Assembly: GCF_018141545.1 (NCBI RefSeq)
Contig: NZ_CP064357.1
Coordinates: forward strand, 1-64,000
Direction of reading: 5' to 3'
Source: Miltoncostaea oceani
Lineage (GTDB): Bacteria > Actinomycetota > Thermoleophilia > Miltoncostaeales > Miltoncostaeaceae
Length of the DNA stretch: 64,000 bases
Below the pieces are notes generated by a model. The model was not told the DNA's origin. It saw only the letters and a list, made by a program, of their open reading frames with translations, and searched no databases. How positions within the stretch are numbered: position 1 is the first letter of the stretch; every line of letters starts with the position of its first letter. Of this stretch, positions 16,574 through 25,781 are shown piece by piece. Made by a program: the position numbers and the translations under genes.

Positions 16574-17511
16574 TGCTGTTGCTCCTCACACTCCTGGTCT
16601 TCTTCCTCTCGGCGATCGTGCTGATGCGGGGGTATCTGCGCCGTGGCGAGGACCGCCCCATGACCGCCGCCGAGGAGAGCTACAGCCGACTCGTCGCCGA
16701 GACACTCGCCCGAGACAACTCCGACATGCGCCAGAGCGCGCCCAACAAGCCGAGCCGCGTCCGGCAGGTCACCAACTTCCTCACCGGGCGGGGTCTCTTC
16801 CGCTCGGAGGAGGCGCGCGACGTCCTCAGCTGGCTGGATCGCCAGCTGACCCTGGCCGGGCGCCCCGGAGGTTGGAGCGCCCAGGAGGCGATCGTCTTCA
16901 ACCTGATGATCTGGGCGGTCGGGACCCTCCTGGCGATCATGTCGATCAGCGCAGGCCTGCCCCGCTGGCTGGTCGTGGTCGTCCTGCTGACCGTCTTCAG
17001 CTACCCCTACCTGAAGCTGCGGGCGATGATCAACCGCCGCCAGGAGCAGGCCAAGCTCGAGATGCCGGCCTTCATCAACGACCTGATCATGGGCATCGGC
17101 TCCACGAGCGGAACCTTGGACGAGGCGATCGGCCGAGTCGTCCGCGACCCCACCGCCACCGGGTCGGACAGGATCCTCGTCCGCGAGTTCGCACAGGCCT
17201 TCGCGGAGTACCGCCACGGCAACCGCGACCGTGAGCAGGCCCTGCGCGCCGTCGCCGAGAGGCTCGGCGTCGACAACGTCCGCAACTTCGTCGAGGCTCT
17301 GATCGAGGGGCTCCGCTCGGGCACGAGCGTCAAGCACATCCTCCAGTCGCAGTCCACGCAGGCCCAGGCGGTCTTCGAGCAGGACATGAAGGCGTTCATC
17401 GCCCGCAAGGAGTCCTCGTTCATCATCGGCCTGGTGCTGATCTTCTTCGGGATCATCATCCTCGTGATGACCCCGCTGGTGCTGCGCCTCTCCGACGTCT
17501 TCTCCGCCTAG
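16573..17511 (+). CDS. tadC: Tad pilus inner-membrane protein TadC-like (GspF family)
   Basis: 312 residues, second platform protein. The T2SSF domain has FINDLIMGIGSTSGTLDEAIGRVV and NFVEALIEGLRSGTSVKHILQSQ. Hydrophobic segments at residues 1-20, about 105-150 and at the C-terminus (FIIGLVLIFFGIIILVMTPLVL). The start overlaps the tadB stop by one base, so the two are translationally coupled. Reads as an intact gene. Confidence 0.9.
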   Translation: MLLLLTLLVFFLSAIVLMRGYLRRGEDRPMTAAEESYSRLVAETLARDNSDMRQSAPNKPSRVRQVTNFLTGRGLFRSEEARDVLSWLDRQLTLAGRPGGWSAQEAIVFNLMIWAVGTLLAIMSISAGLPRWLVVVVLLTVFSYPYLKLRAMINRRQEQAKLEMPAFINDLIMGIGSTSGTLDEAIGRVVRDPTATGSDRILVREFAQAFAEYRHGNRDREQALRAVAERLGVDNVRNFVEALIEGLRSGTSVKHILQSQSTQAQAVFEQDMKAFIARKESSFIIGLVLIFFGIIILVMTPLVLRLSDVFSA

Positions 17512-17590
17512 CGGCACCGACCCGCCTCTGTCGTGCGGCAGCGGAGAAGCCCTCGGCAGACGGGCCCCTTTCGCCATGGTCGGGAAAGCA

Positions 17591-18472
17591 ATGGCACTCG
17601 ACCTGATCCACCTCTCGCAGCTCATGTCGGGCAGCCGCGACGGCGAGCTCTCGGAGGCCGGCAGGCGCCTCGAGCGTCGCCTCCAGCGGTCGTTGTCACC
17701 GCTCCAGACCGCACTGGTCTCCGCCATCTGCATCGCGGCACTCACAGCCGCTGCCCCGCTGGGATCGACGCTCGTTCCTCCGATCGCGGCCGGCGTGATC
17801 ATCACCTGCGCTGCAATGCTGCTGACCGGGCTGCGACGCGGCGCGCCGATGCGACTCGCCCGCCCCGGCCTCGAGCAGATCCAGCGTGAGTCCCTCGATG
17901 TTCTCGGCCGCCTTCCCGATGACCGGGAGCGCGAACCCGCCGGCCTCGCCCGCGTCGCCACCCTGAGCGTCCTGGTCGACGACGCTGCCCTGGCCATGGC
18001 CGCCGACCGAAGGGCCGCCCTGAACGCCTGCGGCCTCCTCGAACGGCGTGGTGGCCCCGACCACGACGGGTGGCTGTCCTCAGTCCTCGGGTACCTGCGC
18101 GCCCGCAGCGGGCTGGACGCCTGCCCGGCCGGGCGCGATCCCTCCTGGGGCGCCCTCATCGCGTGCCTCGAGCAGATCCAGGCCGATGAGGCCTACCGAG
18201 AGCGTCTCTGCGCCTTCGATGGCGAGCCCTGGTTCGAAGCGGCGAACCACGCACTCGCGCTCCTGACAAAGCAGCGGCCGCCAGCGCCCTATCTGGCTCC
18301 CGCGATGGTCGAGCAGGACGGGGAGAACCTGCGCGCGGCCTGCCGGATCCTCCAGACGATCGCCCGCCGCACCAGCCTCTTCCCGATCGGACCGGATGTC
18401 ATCACTGACAGCGGCAAGTGGCACGCCGTCGCGTCCCACCGGATCGCCGAACCCGCCAGGGAGATCACCTGA
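17591..18472 (+). CDS. Membrane protein of the Tad locus, unknown function
   Basis: 293 residues from the ATG at 17591, preceded by GGGAAAG; an ATG at 17576 is possible. Two adjacent hydrophobic segments (ALVSAICIAALTAAAPLGSTL and PPIAAGVIITCAAMLLTGL) near residues 45-85, then a long cytoplasmic helical domain with no known motif. Lies 79 bases after tadC in the same direction, so it may be a locus-specific pilus accessory protein. Not recognised otherwise. Confidence 0.65.
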   Translation: MALDLIHLSQLMSGSRDGELSEAGRRLERRLQRSLSPLQTALVSAICIAALTAAAPLGSTLVPPIAAGVIITCAAMLLTGLRRGAPMRLARPGLEQIQRESLDVLGRLPDDREREPAGLARVATLSVLVDDAALAMAADRRAALNACGLLERRGGPDHDGWLSSVLGYLRARSGLDACPAGRDPSWGALIACLEQIQADEAYRERLCAFDGEPWFEAANHALALLTKQRPPAPYLAPAMVEQDGENLRAACRILQTIARRTSLFPIGPDVITDSGKWHAVASHRIAEPAREIT

Positions 18473-18502
18473 GCACAGGCACGGCCCTAGCGTCGCGCTC
18501 AG

Positions 18503-19039
18503 ATGGGACCCCGACGCAGACTGACTCTCCTGCTCGCCACCGCCGCACTGCTGGCACCGGCGACGGCGAGTGCGGCGCCAGCGATGCCCGGGCCCGCCGC
18601 CTGCCCGGGGGCTGAACGGCTCGACCTCCCCGTCGCCGCACAGCAGAAGGCGATGACCTGCCTGGTGAACAGGACCCGCCAGGCCCGCGGTCTTGCGGTC
18701 CTCCGCCCCCACTCAGCCCTCGCCAGGAGCACCTCCTTGAAGGCGAAGGCGATCCTCCGGTGCGAAAGCTTCAGCCACACCCCCTGTGGCCAGGCATTCA
18801 CTGCGACGCTGACACAGTCGCGCTACCCGTTCCGCACCGCGGCCGAGAACATCGCCTACGGGGGCGGGCCATACGCCTCCGCCTGGTCCACCTACCGCAG
18901 CTGGATGGCGTCTCCCGGCCACCGGGCCAACATCCTGAACCACAAGGTCCGTGAGCACGCCGTCGTTGTCATCCCGTCCACGAGTATCGACGGCGCCGAC
19001 GACGTCGCGCTCTGGGTCCAGCAGTTCGCCGCCCGCTGA
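18503..19039 (+). CDS. Secreted CAP/SCP-domain protein
   Basis: 178 residues. Signal peptide RRLTLLLATAALLAPATASA. The CAP (SCP/PR-1) domain shows LVNRTRQARGLAVLRPHSALARSTSLKAK, CESFSHTPCG, AAENIAYGGG, SWMASPGHRANILN and a final LWVQQFA. The conserved His and Glu of the CAP cavity are present (SFSH, AENIA, GHRANIL). Bacterial CAP proteins are extracellular and of varied function. Positioned inside the Tad-like cluster, so it may be co-expressed with pili. Confidence 0.9.
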   Translation: MGPRRRLTLLLATAALLAPATASAAPAMPGPAACPGAERLDLPVAAQQKAMTCLVNRTRQARGLAVLRPHSALARSTSLKAKAILRCESFSHTPCGQAFTATLTQSRYPFRTAAENIAYGGGPYASAWSTYRSWMASPGHRANILNHKVREHAVVVIPSTSIDGADDVALWVQQFAAR

Positions 19040-19091
19040 GGATCGGGGGAACGCTCAAGGGCACGGAGGCCGGGGCTACTGTCGCGTGGAC

Positions 19092-21503
19092 ATGCCTGAT
19101 CCCCACTCGCGCGACTACCCAGCACCCCCTCCGATCGGCCGGTTCGGCGGCCCTCCTGCGCGCGACACCTCGGATACACGTGTGAGCGATCCGGGTGCTG
19201 ACATCCGGTTCCCCCTTCGGACCGAGGCCCCCGCGAGCGACCCCATGGTGCCGCTCCTGCCGATCGGCGACGGACAGGCCGAGAGCTTCACCCGCTGGTC
19301 GAGCCGTCGCGACGCCATCGTCGGGACCGGCGATCCCCGGGCCTTCGGGGCACGCGCGGTCGATCTACCTCTCAGCACCGATGACGAGCCGTCGACGAAC
19401 TCACAGGCGGCGATGGACGCGATCGCGGCCGGCATCGCATCCCCGCGCTGCAGCGAGATCCACGGATGCGGACCGGACCAGCTCTTTGCCAAGTTCGAGG
19501 GCACCTTCCATCGCATCGACGTCCGCTTCGACGATGAGGCGAGCTACAACAGCTGGGTCAAGGAGCAGGTCGACACCGCCGAGGCGGTCATCAGCTGGAA
19601 CGACATCACCGAGCGCCGGCGCGGGATCTTCCAGCGCGCCGACGGTTCGTCGATGACCGTCGTCCTGCCGCCCTTCGCCCCGTTCCAGGCCTTCAGCATC
19701 CGCAAGCAGACCGTCGGTGACTGGACCCTTGAGCAGCTCGTGGCCGGCGGGTCGATGAGCAACCAGATGGTCTCCTACCTGCGCGCCGTCGTCGCCGCCC
19801 GCGGCAACATCCTGATCGTCGGCGAGATGGGAGCCGGCAAGGCTCAGAGCCTCGACTCGAAGGTGCTCACTCCCACCGGCTGGACCCGGATGGGAGACAT
19901 CTCTGTGGGCGATCAGGTCATCGGCCGGGACGGCGAGCCGCACCGGGTGCTCGGGGTGTACCCCCAGGGTGAGCGCCAGTCCTATCGGGTGACCATGAGC
20001 GACGGCGGCACCACCGAGTGTTGTGATGAGCACCTCTGGGCGACCCTCTCGCCACTCCACAAGTTCCGGGGCAAGGAGGCAACGGTCCGACCGCTGAGTG
20101 AGATCCGCGAGCGCCTGCGCGACGGCGCCGGTAACCGCCAGCACTTCCTGCCCCTGTGTGAGCCTGTCCAGTTCGCACCGCAGGATGCCCCGCTTCCGCT
20201 CGACCCCTACCTGCTCGGCCTGCTGCTTGGCGACGGAGGCCTTACGTCGCGGACTCCGGTGCTCACCACCGCAGACCCGGAGATCGTTGAGACACTCGCC
20301 GCGATCCTCCCGGAGGGCGTCGTTCCCAAGCTCAGTGGGAAGTATGACTACCGGCTGAGTGGCGGCGTCCGCGGCCGGCCGAACCCGCTCACGGTGGCAC
20401 TCCGCGAACTCGGCCTGATGGGCAAGTACTCCCACGAGAAGCACGTCCCCGATGCCTACCTCTTTGCCTCGGTGGCCTCGCGCACCGCGCTGCTACAGGG
20501 GCTTCTGGACACCGACGGTTCGCCCACCGGCAGGGGCGGGATCGATTTCTCGGTGTCGTCCCCTGACCTCGCCGAGGCGGTCGTCTTCCTGATCAGATCG
20601 CTCGGCGGCACAGCCCGCCTGCGGCCGAGGACGACCACCCACCGGATGGCCTACCGCGTCACGGGCCGGGTGCCGAACGAGATCCCCGCCTTCCGCCTTT
20701 CGCGCAAGCTGAGGAACGACCCCGACTACGTGAAGTATGGGCCGTGCCGTGCCATCGACAAGGTCGAGCCCTGTGGGGTCAAGCAGATGGTGTGCATCTC
20801 CATCGACTCCCCCGACCAGCTCTATGTCACGGATGACTTCATCGTCACTCACAACACCAGCATGATCAACATGCTGAGCCACGAGTTCGCGCCGAACGAG
20901 CGCATCGCGGTGATCGAGGAGATCCCCGAGATCCAGATCGCCCAGCCCCAGGTCGTCTACCTGACCTACCAGCCGATGCAGGCGACCCTCGGCCTCAAGG
21001 AGGTCTTGGACTCCTCGCTCTACATGCGCTTCGACCGCGTGATCGTCGGTGAGGTCCACCTCGAGGGCATCACGAAGATGCTCGAGGTCTGGATGACCGG
21101 CTCTGACGGCAGCTTCTCGACCTACCACTCCGACTCGTGTGAGCGGGCAGTCGAGCGGATGAAGCTCGCGCTCCAGCTCGAGAACCCGAACATGACCGCG
21201 GAGACGGCGCTCGGCCTGATCCGCCAGGCCGTCGATGTCGTGGTCGTCCTCGACCGCGTCGGGGGCCTCCACCGGTGCACCGAGATCGTCGAGATCGACT
21301 GGCGCGAGAGCGGCGGTCCGGGGAAGGTCGGCCAGAACCGGATCTTCGCCCTCGACCGCAAGGCGGATCGGCACCTTGCCGCCGGCAAGCCCGATGAGAA
21401 GGGCAAGGTCATGGTCAAGGCCGCCAAGTACGGCATCCCGTTCTCCGCCGACTGGTTCGCGGCCCCCCTCGGGGAGGGCTTCGGCTCCCTCCCGCGTCGC
21501 TGA
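19092..21503 (+). CDS. Second CpaF/TadA-like secretion ATPase, interrupted by an intein in the P-loop
   Basis: 803 residues; 465 after removal of the 338-residue intein, the size of a CpaF ATPase. The start at 19092 excludes the overlap with the CAP gene. Host motifs: FSIRKQTVGDW, Walker A GEMGAGK followed, after the intein, by TS, then RIAVIEEIPEIQ, RVIVGEVHLEGITKMLEVWMTGSDGSFSTYHSDS. It is clearly diverged from cpaF at 2248 (for example FSTYHSDS in place of WTTIHANS). The P-loop is restored only by splicing, so activity depends on the intein. Probably the motor for a second pilus or for retraction; that role is inference. Confidence 0.88.
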   Translation: MPDPHSRDYPAPPPIGRFGGPPARDTSDTRVSDPGADIRFPLRTEAPASDPMVPLLPIGDGQAESFTRWSSRRDAIVGTGDPRAFGARAVDLPLSTDDEPSTNSQAAMDAIAAGIASPRCSEIHGCGPDQLFAKFEGTFHRIDVRFDDEASYNSWVKEQVDTAEAVISWNDITERRRGIFQRADGSSMTVVLPPFAPFQAFSIRKQTVGDWTLEQLVAGGSMSNQMVSYLRAVVAARGNILIVGEMGAGKAQSLDSKVLTPTGWTRMGDISVGDQVIGRDGEPHRVLGVYPQGERQSYRVTMSDGGTTECCDEHLWATLSPLHKFRGKEATVRPLSEIRERLRDGAGNRQHFLPLCEPVQFAPQDAPLPLDPYLLGLLLGDGGLTSRTPVLTTADPEIVETLAAILPEGVVPKLSGKYDYRLSGGVRGRPNPLTVALRELGLMGKYSHEKHVPDAYLFASVASRTALLQGLLDTDGSPTGRGGIDFSVSSPDLAEAVVFLIRSLGGTARLRPRTTTHRMAYRVTGRVPNEIPAFRLSRKLRNDPDYVKYGPCRAIDKVEPCGVKQMVCISIDSPDQLYVTDDFIVTHNTSMINMLSHEFAPNERIAVIEEIPEIQIAQPQVVYLTYQPMQATLGLKEVLDSSLYMRFDRVIVGEVHLEGITKMLEVWMTGSDGSFSTYHSDSCERAVERMKLALQLENPNMTAETALGLIRQAVDVVVVLDRVGGLHRCTEIVEIDWRESGGPGKVGQNRIFALDRKADRHLAAGKPDEKGKVMVKAAKYGIPFSADWFAAPLGEGFGSLPRR
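19842..20855 (+). other. Class 3 intein with LAGLIDADG endonuclease in the pilus ATPase P-loop
   Basis: 338 residues (host residues 251-588) inserted after the P-loop Lys (GAGK / TS). The first residue is Ala (AQSLDSKVLTPTGW), not Cys or Ser. The class 3 WCT triplet is visible: Trp66 in block B (CCDEHLW), Cys318 in block F (QMVCISIDSPDQLY) and Thr336 in block G (IVTHN), with Thr+1 after. Two LAGLIDADG motifs (PYLLGLLLGDGG and ALLQGLLDTDGS) retain their acidic residues, so the homing endonuclease looks active. Confidence 0.88.
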
Positions 21504-21594
21504 CCGCGCCTCCGTCTGGCGAGTGGAGAAGGAAGCGCCGGGTCTGATCCCGCACTTACCCTGATCCCAGGCCACGACAAGGAGCGCGTTCACA

Positions 21595-22119
21595 GTGGGT
21601 CTGAGGGAGAAGCTACTCGGTGCAGTGGGAGTCGACGTCGCTCCGCAGCCGACCGCTCGTGAAGAGCAGGAGGACGAGCTGCGCGACTCGATGTGCATGG
21701 CCTGGCGCTGGCTCCGCGCCCTGGTCGTCGACCGCGCGACGAGTCAGTACTTCGAGACCGGCGACACCGAGAACCTGCGCAAGTTCCTCGAGCCCGAGCT
21801 CGCCGATCGCATGATCGCCTACCTCGACGGGCTCCGCGACCAGGGAATGGCCGCGATCCCCGTTCGGAAGATCGATCGCGACGGCGCCGAGGTCAACATC
21901 ATCGACCGCCGCCTCAACAGCGACGGCACGGTGGAGCACTTCGTCGTCGAGGAGAGCTTCCGGGACACGAGCGGCCTGGTCATGGTCGAAGGCCAGCGCC
22001 CGATGTCCGACCCGCTGATCGCCTCAGGCGACCAGCGGATGCTGAGGGCGACGGTCGTCTGCACGGGGCCGCAGTCCTACCGCATCCGCGACATCCGCCA
22101 GGTCAGCATTGGGGAGTGA
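21595..22119 (+). CDS. Hypothetical protein of the pilus locus
   Basis: 174 residues, GTG start with AAGGAG about 10 bases upstream. Cytoplasmic; no signal or membrane segment. The layout LRKFLEPELADRMIAYLDGL, then KIDRDGAEVNIIDRRLNSDGTVEHFVVEESFRD, resembles a Tim44/NTF2-like alpha+beta fold, but this is tentative. Its 3' end overlaps the start of the prepilin peptidase gene by about 11 bases, suggesting coupling. No family recognised with confidence. Confidence 0.6.
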   Translation: MGLREKLLGAVGVDVAPQPTAREEQEDELRDSMCMAWRWLRALVVDRATSQYFETGDTENLRKFLEPELADRMIAYLDGLRDQGMAAIPVRKIDRDGAEVNIIDRRLNSDGTVEHFVVEESFRDTSGLVMVEGQRPMSDPLIASGDQRMLRATVVCTGPQSYRIRDIRQVSIGE

Positions 22120-23035
22120 CATCAGCCTGATCTCGGGCGACCCGGAGCGCAACCCGCTCCTGTCCCTCGCGATCCGTGGCTCGGTGCCGGGGACCTGGCT
22201 GGGCGCCCTCTTCGGGGTCCTGCTGGCCATCATGTGCCTGGCGAGCTTCTACGACCTCTGGCGTGGCCGGATGATCCCCCACTGGATCACGAACACGGTC
22301 CTCGTGACCGGCGTGGTGATTCCACCGCTCGCCTTCGAGGACTGGCGGGCCCACTACGTGATCGCCGGCGCGGTGCTGCTGCTCTTCGGCGCCTTCTACT
22401 GGCTCGGGGGTATCGGCATGGCCGACCTGAAGCTCTACATCGCCTTCGGTCTCCTCTTCGGGTTCACGGCGGTCTACATCATCGCCGCGACCCACGTCAT
22501 CGCGACCGTTGTCATGGTCCCGATCGCACTGAGAAAGCGCGACCGCAAGCTCGCCGCGCCCATGTTCCCCTTCGCCGCCGCCGCTCTGGTGCTCGTCTCG
22601 AACGGCATCGGAGCGCCCCCCTGGATGACGGCATCCGGTGCCGCGCTGCTTGCGGTCGCCGTCCTCTACGGCCTCTATGAGAGCCGTTTCAGGACGCCGC
22701 CGTCGATCACGGATCACCTGCCCCTGATGGAGGGACGCGACGAGATCCGCCTTCGAGCGGGCAGCCGTCCCCTCGAGCGGGACGCCGACGGCAACTGGAC
22801 CGAGATCGCATCGGCTCCTCGGGTCAGCGGTGCGGCACTCGACCGCGTCGTCTACCAGCTCGTCGGTCACGACCCTGATCTTCGTTCCCGCCTGGACCGG
22901 GGCGGTGAGCTCCGGATCGACCACGTCGAGGACGGTAGGCCCTTCTCTCTGACGGTGACGGAGACCACTCACAGCTACGCCGTCGTCATCGGACCGGGCG
23001 TATCAGCGCCGGTGCCGGACCCTCTGCCTGCCTGA
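22109..23035 (+). CDS. A24-family prepilin peptidase (CpaA/TadV-like) with C-terminal extension
   Basis: 308 residues from a TTG start at 22109; a GTG near 22174 is an alternative. Polytopic N-terminal region of about 190 residues with both catalytic Asp regions: FYDLWRGRMIPHWIT and GGIGMADLKLYIA (GxGDxK-like with Ala in place of the second Gly). It would cleave prepilin leader peptides at the membrane. It lacks the N-terminal zinc/methyltransferase domain of PilD. The last 110 residues are soluble (RLRAGSRPLERDADG...FSLTVTETTHSYAVVIGPG) and unlike known peptidases. Overlaps the preceding gene. Confidence 0.82.
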   Translation: MGSDISLISGDPERNPLLSLAIRGSVPGTWLGALFGVLLAIMCLASFYDLWRGRMIPHWITNTVLVTGVVIPPLAFEDWRAHYVIAGAVLLLFGAFYWLGGIGMADLKLYIAFGLLFGFTAVYIIAATHVIATVVMVPIALRKRDRKLAAPMFPFAAAALVLVSNGIGAPPWMTASGAALLAVAVLYGLYESRFRTPPSITDHLPLMEGRDEIRLRAGSRPLERDADGNWTEIASAPRVSGAALDRVVYQLVGHDPDLRSRLDRGGELRIDHVEDGRPFSLTVTETTHSYAVVIGPGVSAPVPDPLPA

Positions 23036-23084
23036 GGTCAACGAGGACGGTGCGCCGCGGCGCGCGCGGTCTAACATCGATCCG

Positions 23085-24629
23085 ATGGGTCGAGGAATGA
23101 CATCGCGCAGCCGCCCGGCCGTGCATCCGCGTGGTGGTCGGTCATCACAGGCATCCGCCGCCCCGCCGCCCGTCGACATCCTGGAGGGGCTCGACAACTC
23201 ATTCGCCCTCGCCGAGGATGGCAGCGTCGTCCCGATGGGCATCGCGATCATCGAGGACATCGAGCTCTCGGCCAAAGAGGCCGACGCGATCCTGCGACAC
23301 CTCGGAATCGGCGAAGCAGGGGTCAGGTGGGGCCGGCGCGAAAGCTTCCTCGCCGACCTGATCACGCCGCACTTCATCGAGGCTCTGACCCGGCGTGACC
23401 TGGCGCTCGCCCGCAGGATCGCTGCCGAGTACACCGCCAAGACAGCGGGGGCGGAGGCCGCGCGCGCGCGGATGACGGTCGACGACGAGACACTCGACGC
23501 AGCGCGGCGTCTGATCGTTGCCGCTGCCGGCCTCGAGCATGGCGGCGGAATGCGCCGGCAGAAGGTTCGGATCTGGGCCGACCCACAGAAGGATCGCAAT
23601 GCCTTCGGGGTCCTGAACCACCTCGAGAGCTGCAAGACCCTCCTCGACAGCCACCGTGATGCCTGGGAGGCAAGCCTGGAGAACAAGGGGCGTTGGACCT
23701 CTGAGGAGACGGGGGACCCGGCCGGTCATCGAACAGCGACGAGCGAGGACGAACTGCGCCACCTGGCGCGGAACGCTCTTGATGGAGGGCTCGAGTCCGG
23801 GCCGGGACAAGGCCCCCGCGTGATCGATCGCACCGTGACGGTCGACACCTCCCCGGAGGTGCTGGCGCACTTCTGTGAGCGCGCGCGGACGCTCTCGGGC
23901 TTCCGCGGCATCGTGCCGGCGATGGGGAGCCAGAATGGGCCTTCAGGACGCAGACTCCCGAGTGGTCAGTTCGGTCTCTTCGCACAGGCACGCCTCACTG
24001 CGGTCGTCGACGACGTCCCGACCGAGCTCGTCGTGAGGACGGAGCTGCCACCGACGGCAGCCAAGAGCGCGGCGGGCCTGCACAAGAAGCTCGTCGAGTT
24101 CGTGGAGGGGAACTCCATGTCGCACCTCCTCGGTGATCCCGACGCGGCCGTGCTGGCTGCCGGCTCTGCAGGCCTCGAGGAGTCCATCCGCTACGAGGAC
24201 GACCCCGACGACGGCACTATCAACCCGGCGGGCCTTTCGGCCATGTCCCTGGACGAGTTCCTCGGCCCTGACCGGTGCATCCATCCCTCGCCCCGCTGGG
24301 TGCCCCGCGAGCATGACCGGGCCCTCCACTGCGACGACTGCTATCGGATCGTGGCAGTGGTCCCGATCCATCAGCTCCCAGAATGGGACCACCAGCTCGC
24401 CCAGGTCCACCGGGAGAACTACATGGCGGTCCGACGTGCCTACGGCGCCCTGTTCGACGACCCTGAGCTCCAGGACGAAGCCGCCCAGGGGCTGACGTTC
24501 GACGGGCTCCGGCGGCGTGACGGAGCACTCATGCTCACGCGCGATGAAGGCGGAATCCGCCTCGTTCCCGTGCCGGTTGGCCGGGAGGCGAGAGGAGTGG
24601 CAAGTCTCCTTCGTGAGCGGGCCCGCTGA
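23085..24629 (+). CDS. Hypothetical protein with C-terminal CxH...CxxC zinc site (intact family member)
   Basis: 514 residues, no known family. The N-terminal 40 residues are disordered. The middle is alpha+beta, with VIDRTVTVDTSPEVLAHF and ARLTAVVDDVPTELVVRTEL. A C-terminal zinc-like site CIH...HCDDC is followed by VVPIHQLPEW, HRENYMAVRRAYGALFDD and GLTFDGLRRRD. The same C-terminal block occurs in the gene at 26681, so this is the intact member of a two-gene family. The stop overlaps the next reading frame as TGATG at 24627-24631, showing the second copy once began immediately after it. Confidence 0.75.
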   Translation: MGRGMTSRSRPAVHPRGGRSSQASAAPPPVDILEGLDNSFALAEDGSVVPMGIAIIEDIELSAKEADAILRHLGIGEAGVRWGRRESFLADLITPHFIEALTRRDLALARRIAAEYTAKTAGAEAARARMTVDDETLDAARRLIVAAAGLEHGGGMRRQKVRIWADPQKDRNAFGVLNHLESCKTLLDSHRDAWEASLENKGRWTSEETGDPAGHRTATSEDELRHLARNALDGGLESGPGQGPRVIDRTVTVDTSPEVLAHFCERARTLSGFRGIVPAMGSQNGPSGRRLPSGQFGLFAQARLTAVVDDVPTELVVRTELPPTAAKSAAGLHKKLVEFVEGNSMSHLLGDPDAAVLAAGSAGLEESIRYEDDPDDGTINPAGLSAMSLDEFLGPDRCIHPSPRWVPREHDRALHCDDCYRIVAVVPIHQLPEWDHQLAQVHRENYMAVRRAYGALFDDPELQDEAAQGLTFDGLRRRDGALMLTRDEGGIRLVPVPVGREARGVASLLRERAR

Positions 24630-24800
24630 TGAGCAGGGGACGCTCGTCGGGAGGTCGGAAGGGAGCAGGTCCGCGGCGACCGCGCGGAGTGCCCGGCGCG
24701 GACCCGATGGACGGATTCGGTGAGGAGACCTTCGCCGCCTACGCCGTAGCTCTGCGAGAGCGGGACTGGTCGCAGGCGCGCGTGAGTGACGGGACCCTCC
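24629..24800 (+). pseudogene. 5' fragment of a second copy of the zinc-site gene
   Basis: The ATG at 24629 overlaps the stop of the intact paralogue. It encodes about 55 residues, Arg/Gly-rich then EETFAAYAVALRERDWSQAR. The last part matches the paralogue segment PHFIEALTRRDLALARR. Homology is lost at about 24800, where the sequence changes to an extracellular-protein module. The rest of the gene seems to resume near 26640. The end coordinate is an estimate by eye. Confidence 0.55.
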
Positions 24801-25700
24801 GGGCCCACGCCCCAGACGGACCGACGGTGACATCGTCGTCGGCCGGCGTCATCACCAGAGACATCGATCTCGCGACCTACGCCGCTCCGGGCGAGACGAT
24901 CCGCTTCTTCCTGACGGCAACCGACAACGCGGGCCTGTCGCGTCAGGTCATCTCGGCCCTCGTCACGCGATCCTCACCGACCGTGGCCGGCGGGCCGGCC
25001 ACGACGATCATCGGGGGCGACGGACCCCTCGGCGATCCCGGGCGCATTGGGCCAGCGGGGCACCCTCCCGAACTTCTCGCGCATCGAGACCCGTGGCATC
25101 CGAGCCCACCAAGCGCGCAGCTACAGCCGGACCGGCCGCCTCCTGATCCCGCTCATCGCGTCGACGTACGGCCGCCCGGTGGCGGTCTCGGGCCGGTTCC
25201 TGCACGCGAGCGGGCGTGGCCTTCGTGGTGCCACCGTGTACCTCGTCGACCCGAAGGGTTTCACCGCGGTGACGACGCGGACTGACGGGCGCGGTCGCTT
25301 CACCTTCAAGATCCGGCCTCGCCGGAGCGGGACCTGGCGGGCGATCGCCCTCGATCGGCCGCTGGTCGTCGCACCTAGAGTCATCCAGCTTCGGTCGCTC
25401 GTCAAGTCGAGAATAGGCTCCCGCTCTCTCCGTCCGGGCGAGACGCTGGGCGTCAGCGGCGTGATCGCACCCCGCTCGGCCGGCCGCAGAAAGTTGGTGA
25501 AACTTGAGTGGCGGCTGGGTGGCGGCTGCCGCCCGCGCCAACTCGCCACGGCCGATCGGCGCGGTCGCTTCGCGCTGCGCTACCGCTTCAGTCCAGGTAC
25601 CGCCGCCTTCAGGGTCCCCATTCGTGTTGTCGTGCCGCGCGAGAAGGGCTGGTCGTTGCTCCCTATCGTGGCAAGGCGGTTCGATGTACGGGTTCGCTGA
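24800..25700 (+). pseudogene. Frameshifted remnant of a secreted surface protein
   Basis: Two overlapping frames together read as the C-terminal part of a large surface protein. The first (to about 25040) has RDIDLATYAAPGE, FFLTATDNAGLSRQ and a following Thr-rich linker. The second (25047-25700) has VAVSGRFLHASGRGLRGATVYLVD, RTDGRGRFTFKIRPRRSGTWRA and a second GETLGVSGVI...ADRRGRFALRY module, typical carboxypeptidase-regulatory-like repeats, ending RRFDVRVR. A frame change at about 25030-25050 and the lack of a signal peptide indicate a broken, truncated gene. Confidence 0.6.
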
Positions 25701-25781
25701 CTTCTTGAGGGGCGCCGACGCCTGCGAGCCTCCCCAGCTCGAGGGTCGTCAGAGGCCGTGCAGCTAGTCGACCACCGCCGA

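Noticed and set aside
19092-21503. Archaeal KlbA with Ala1 class 2 intein
   Set aside because: The host is CpaF-like and the WCT triplet fits class 3 better; the shared P-loop insertion site is the only resemblance.
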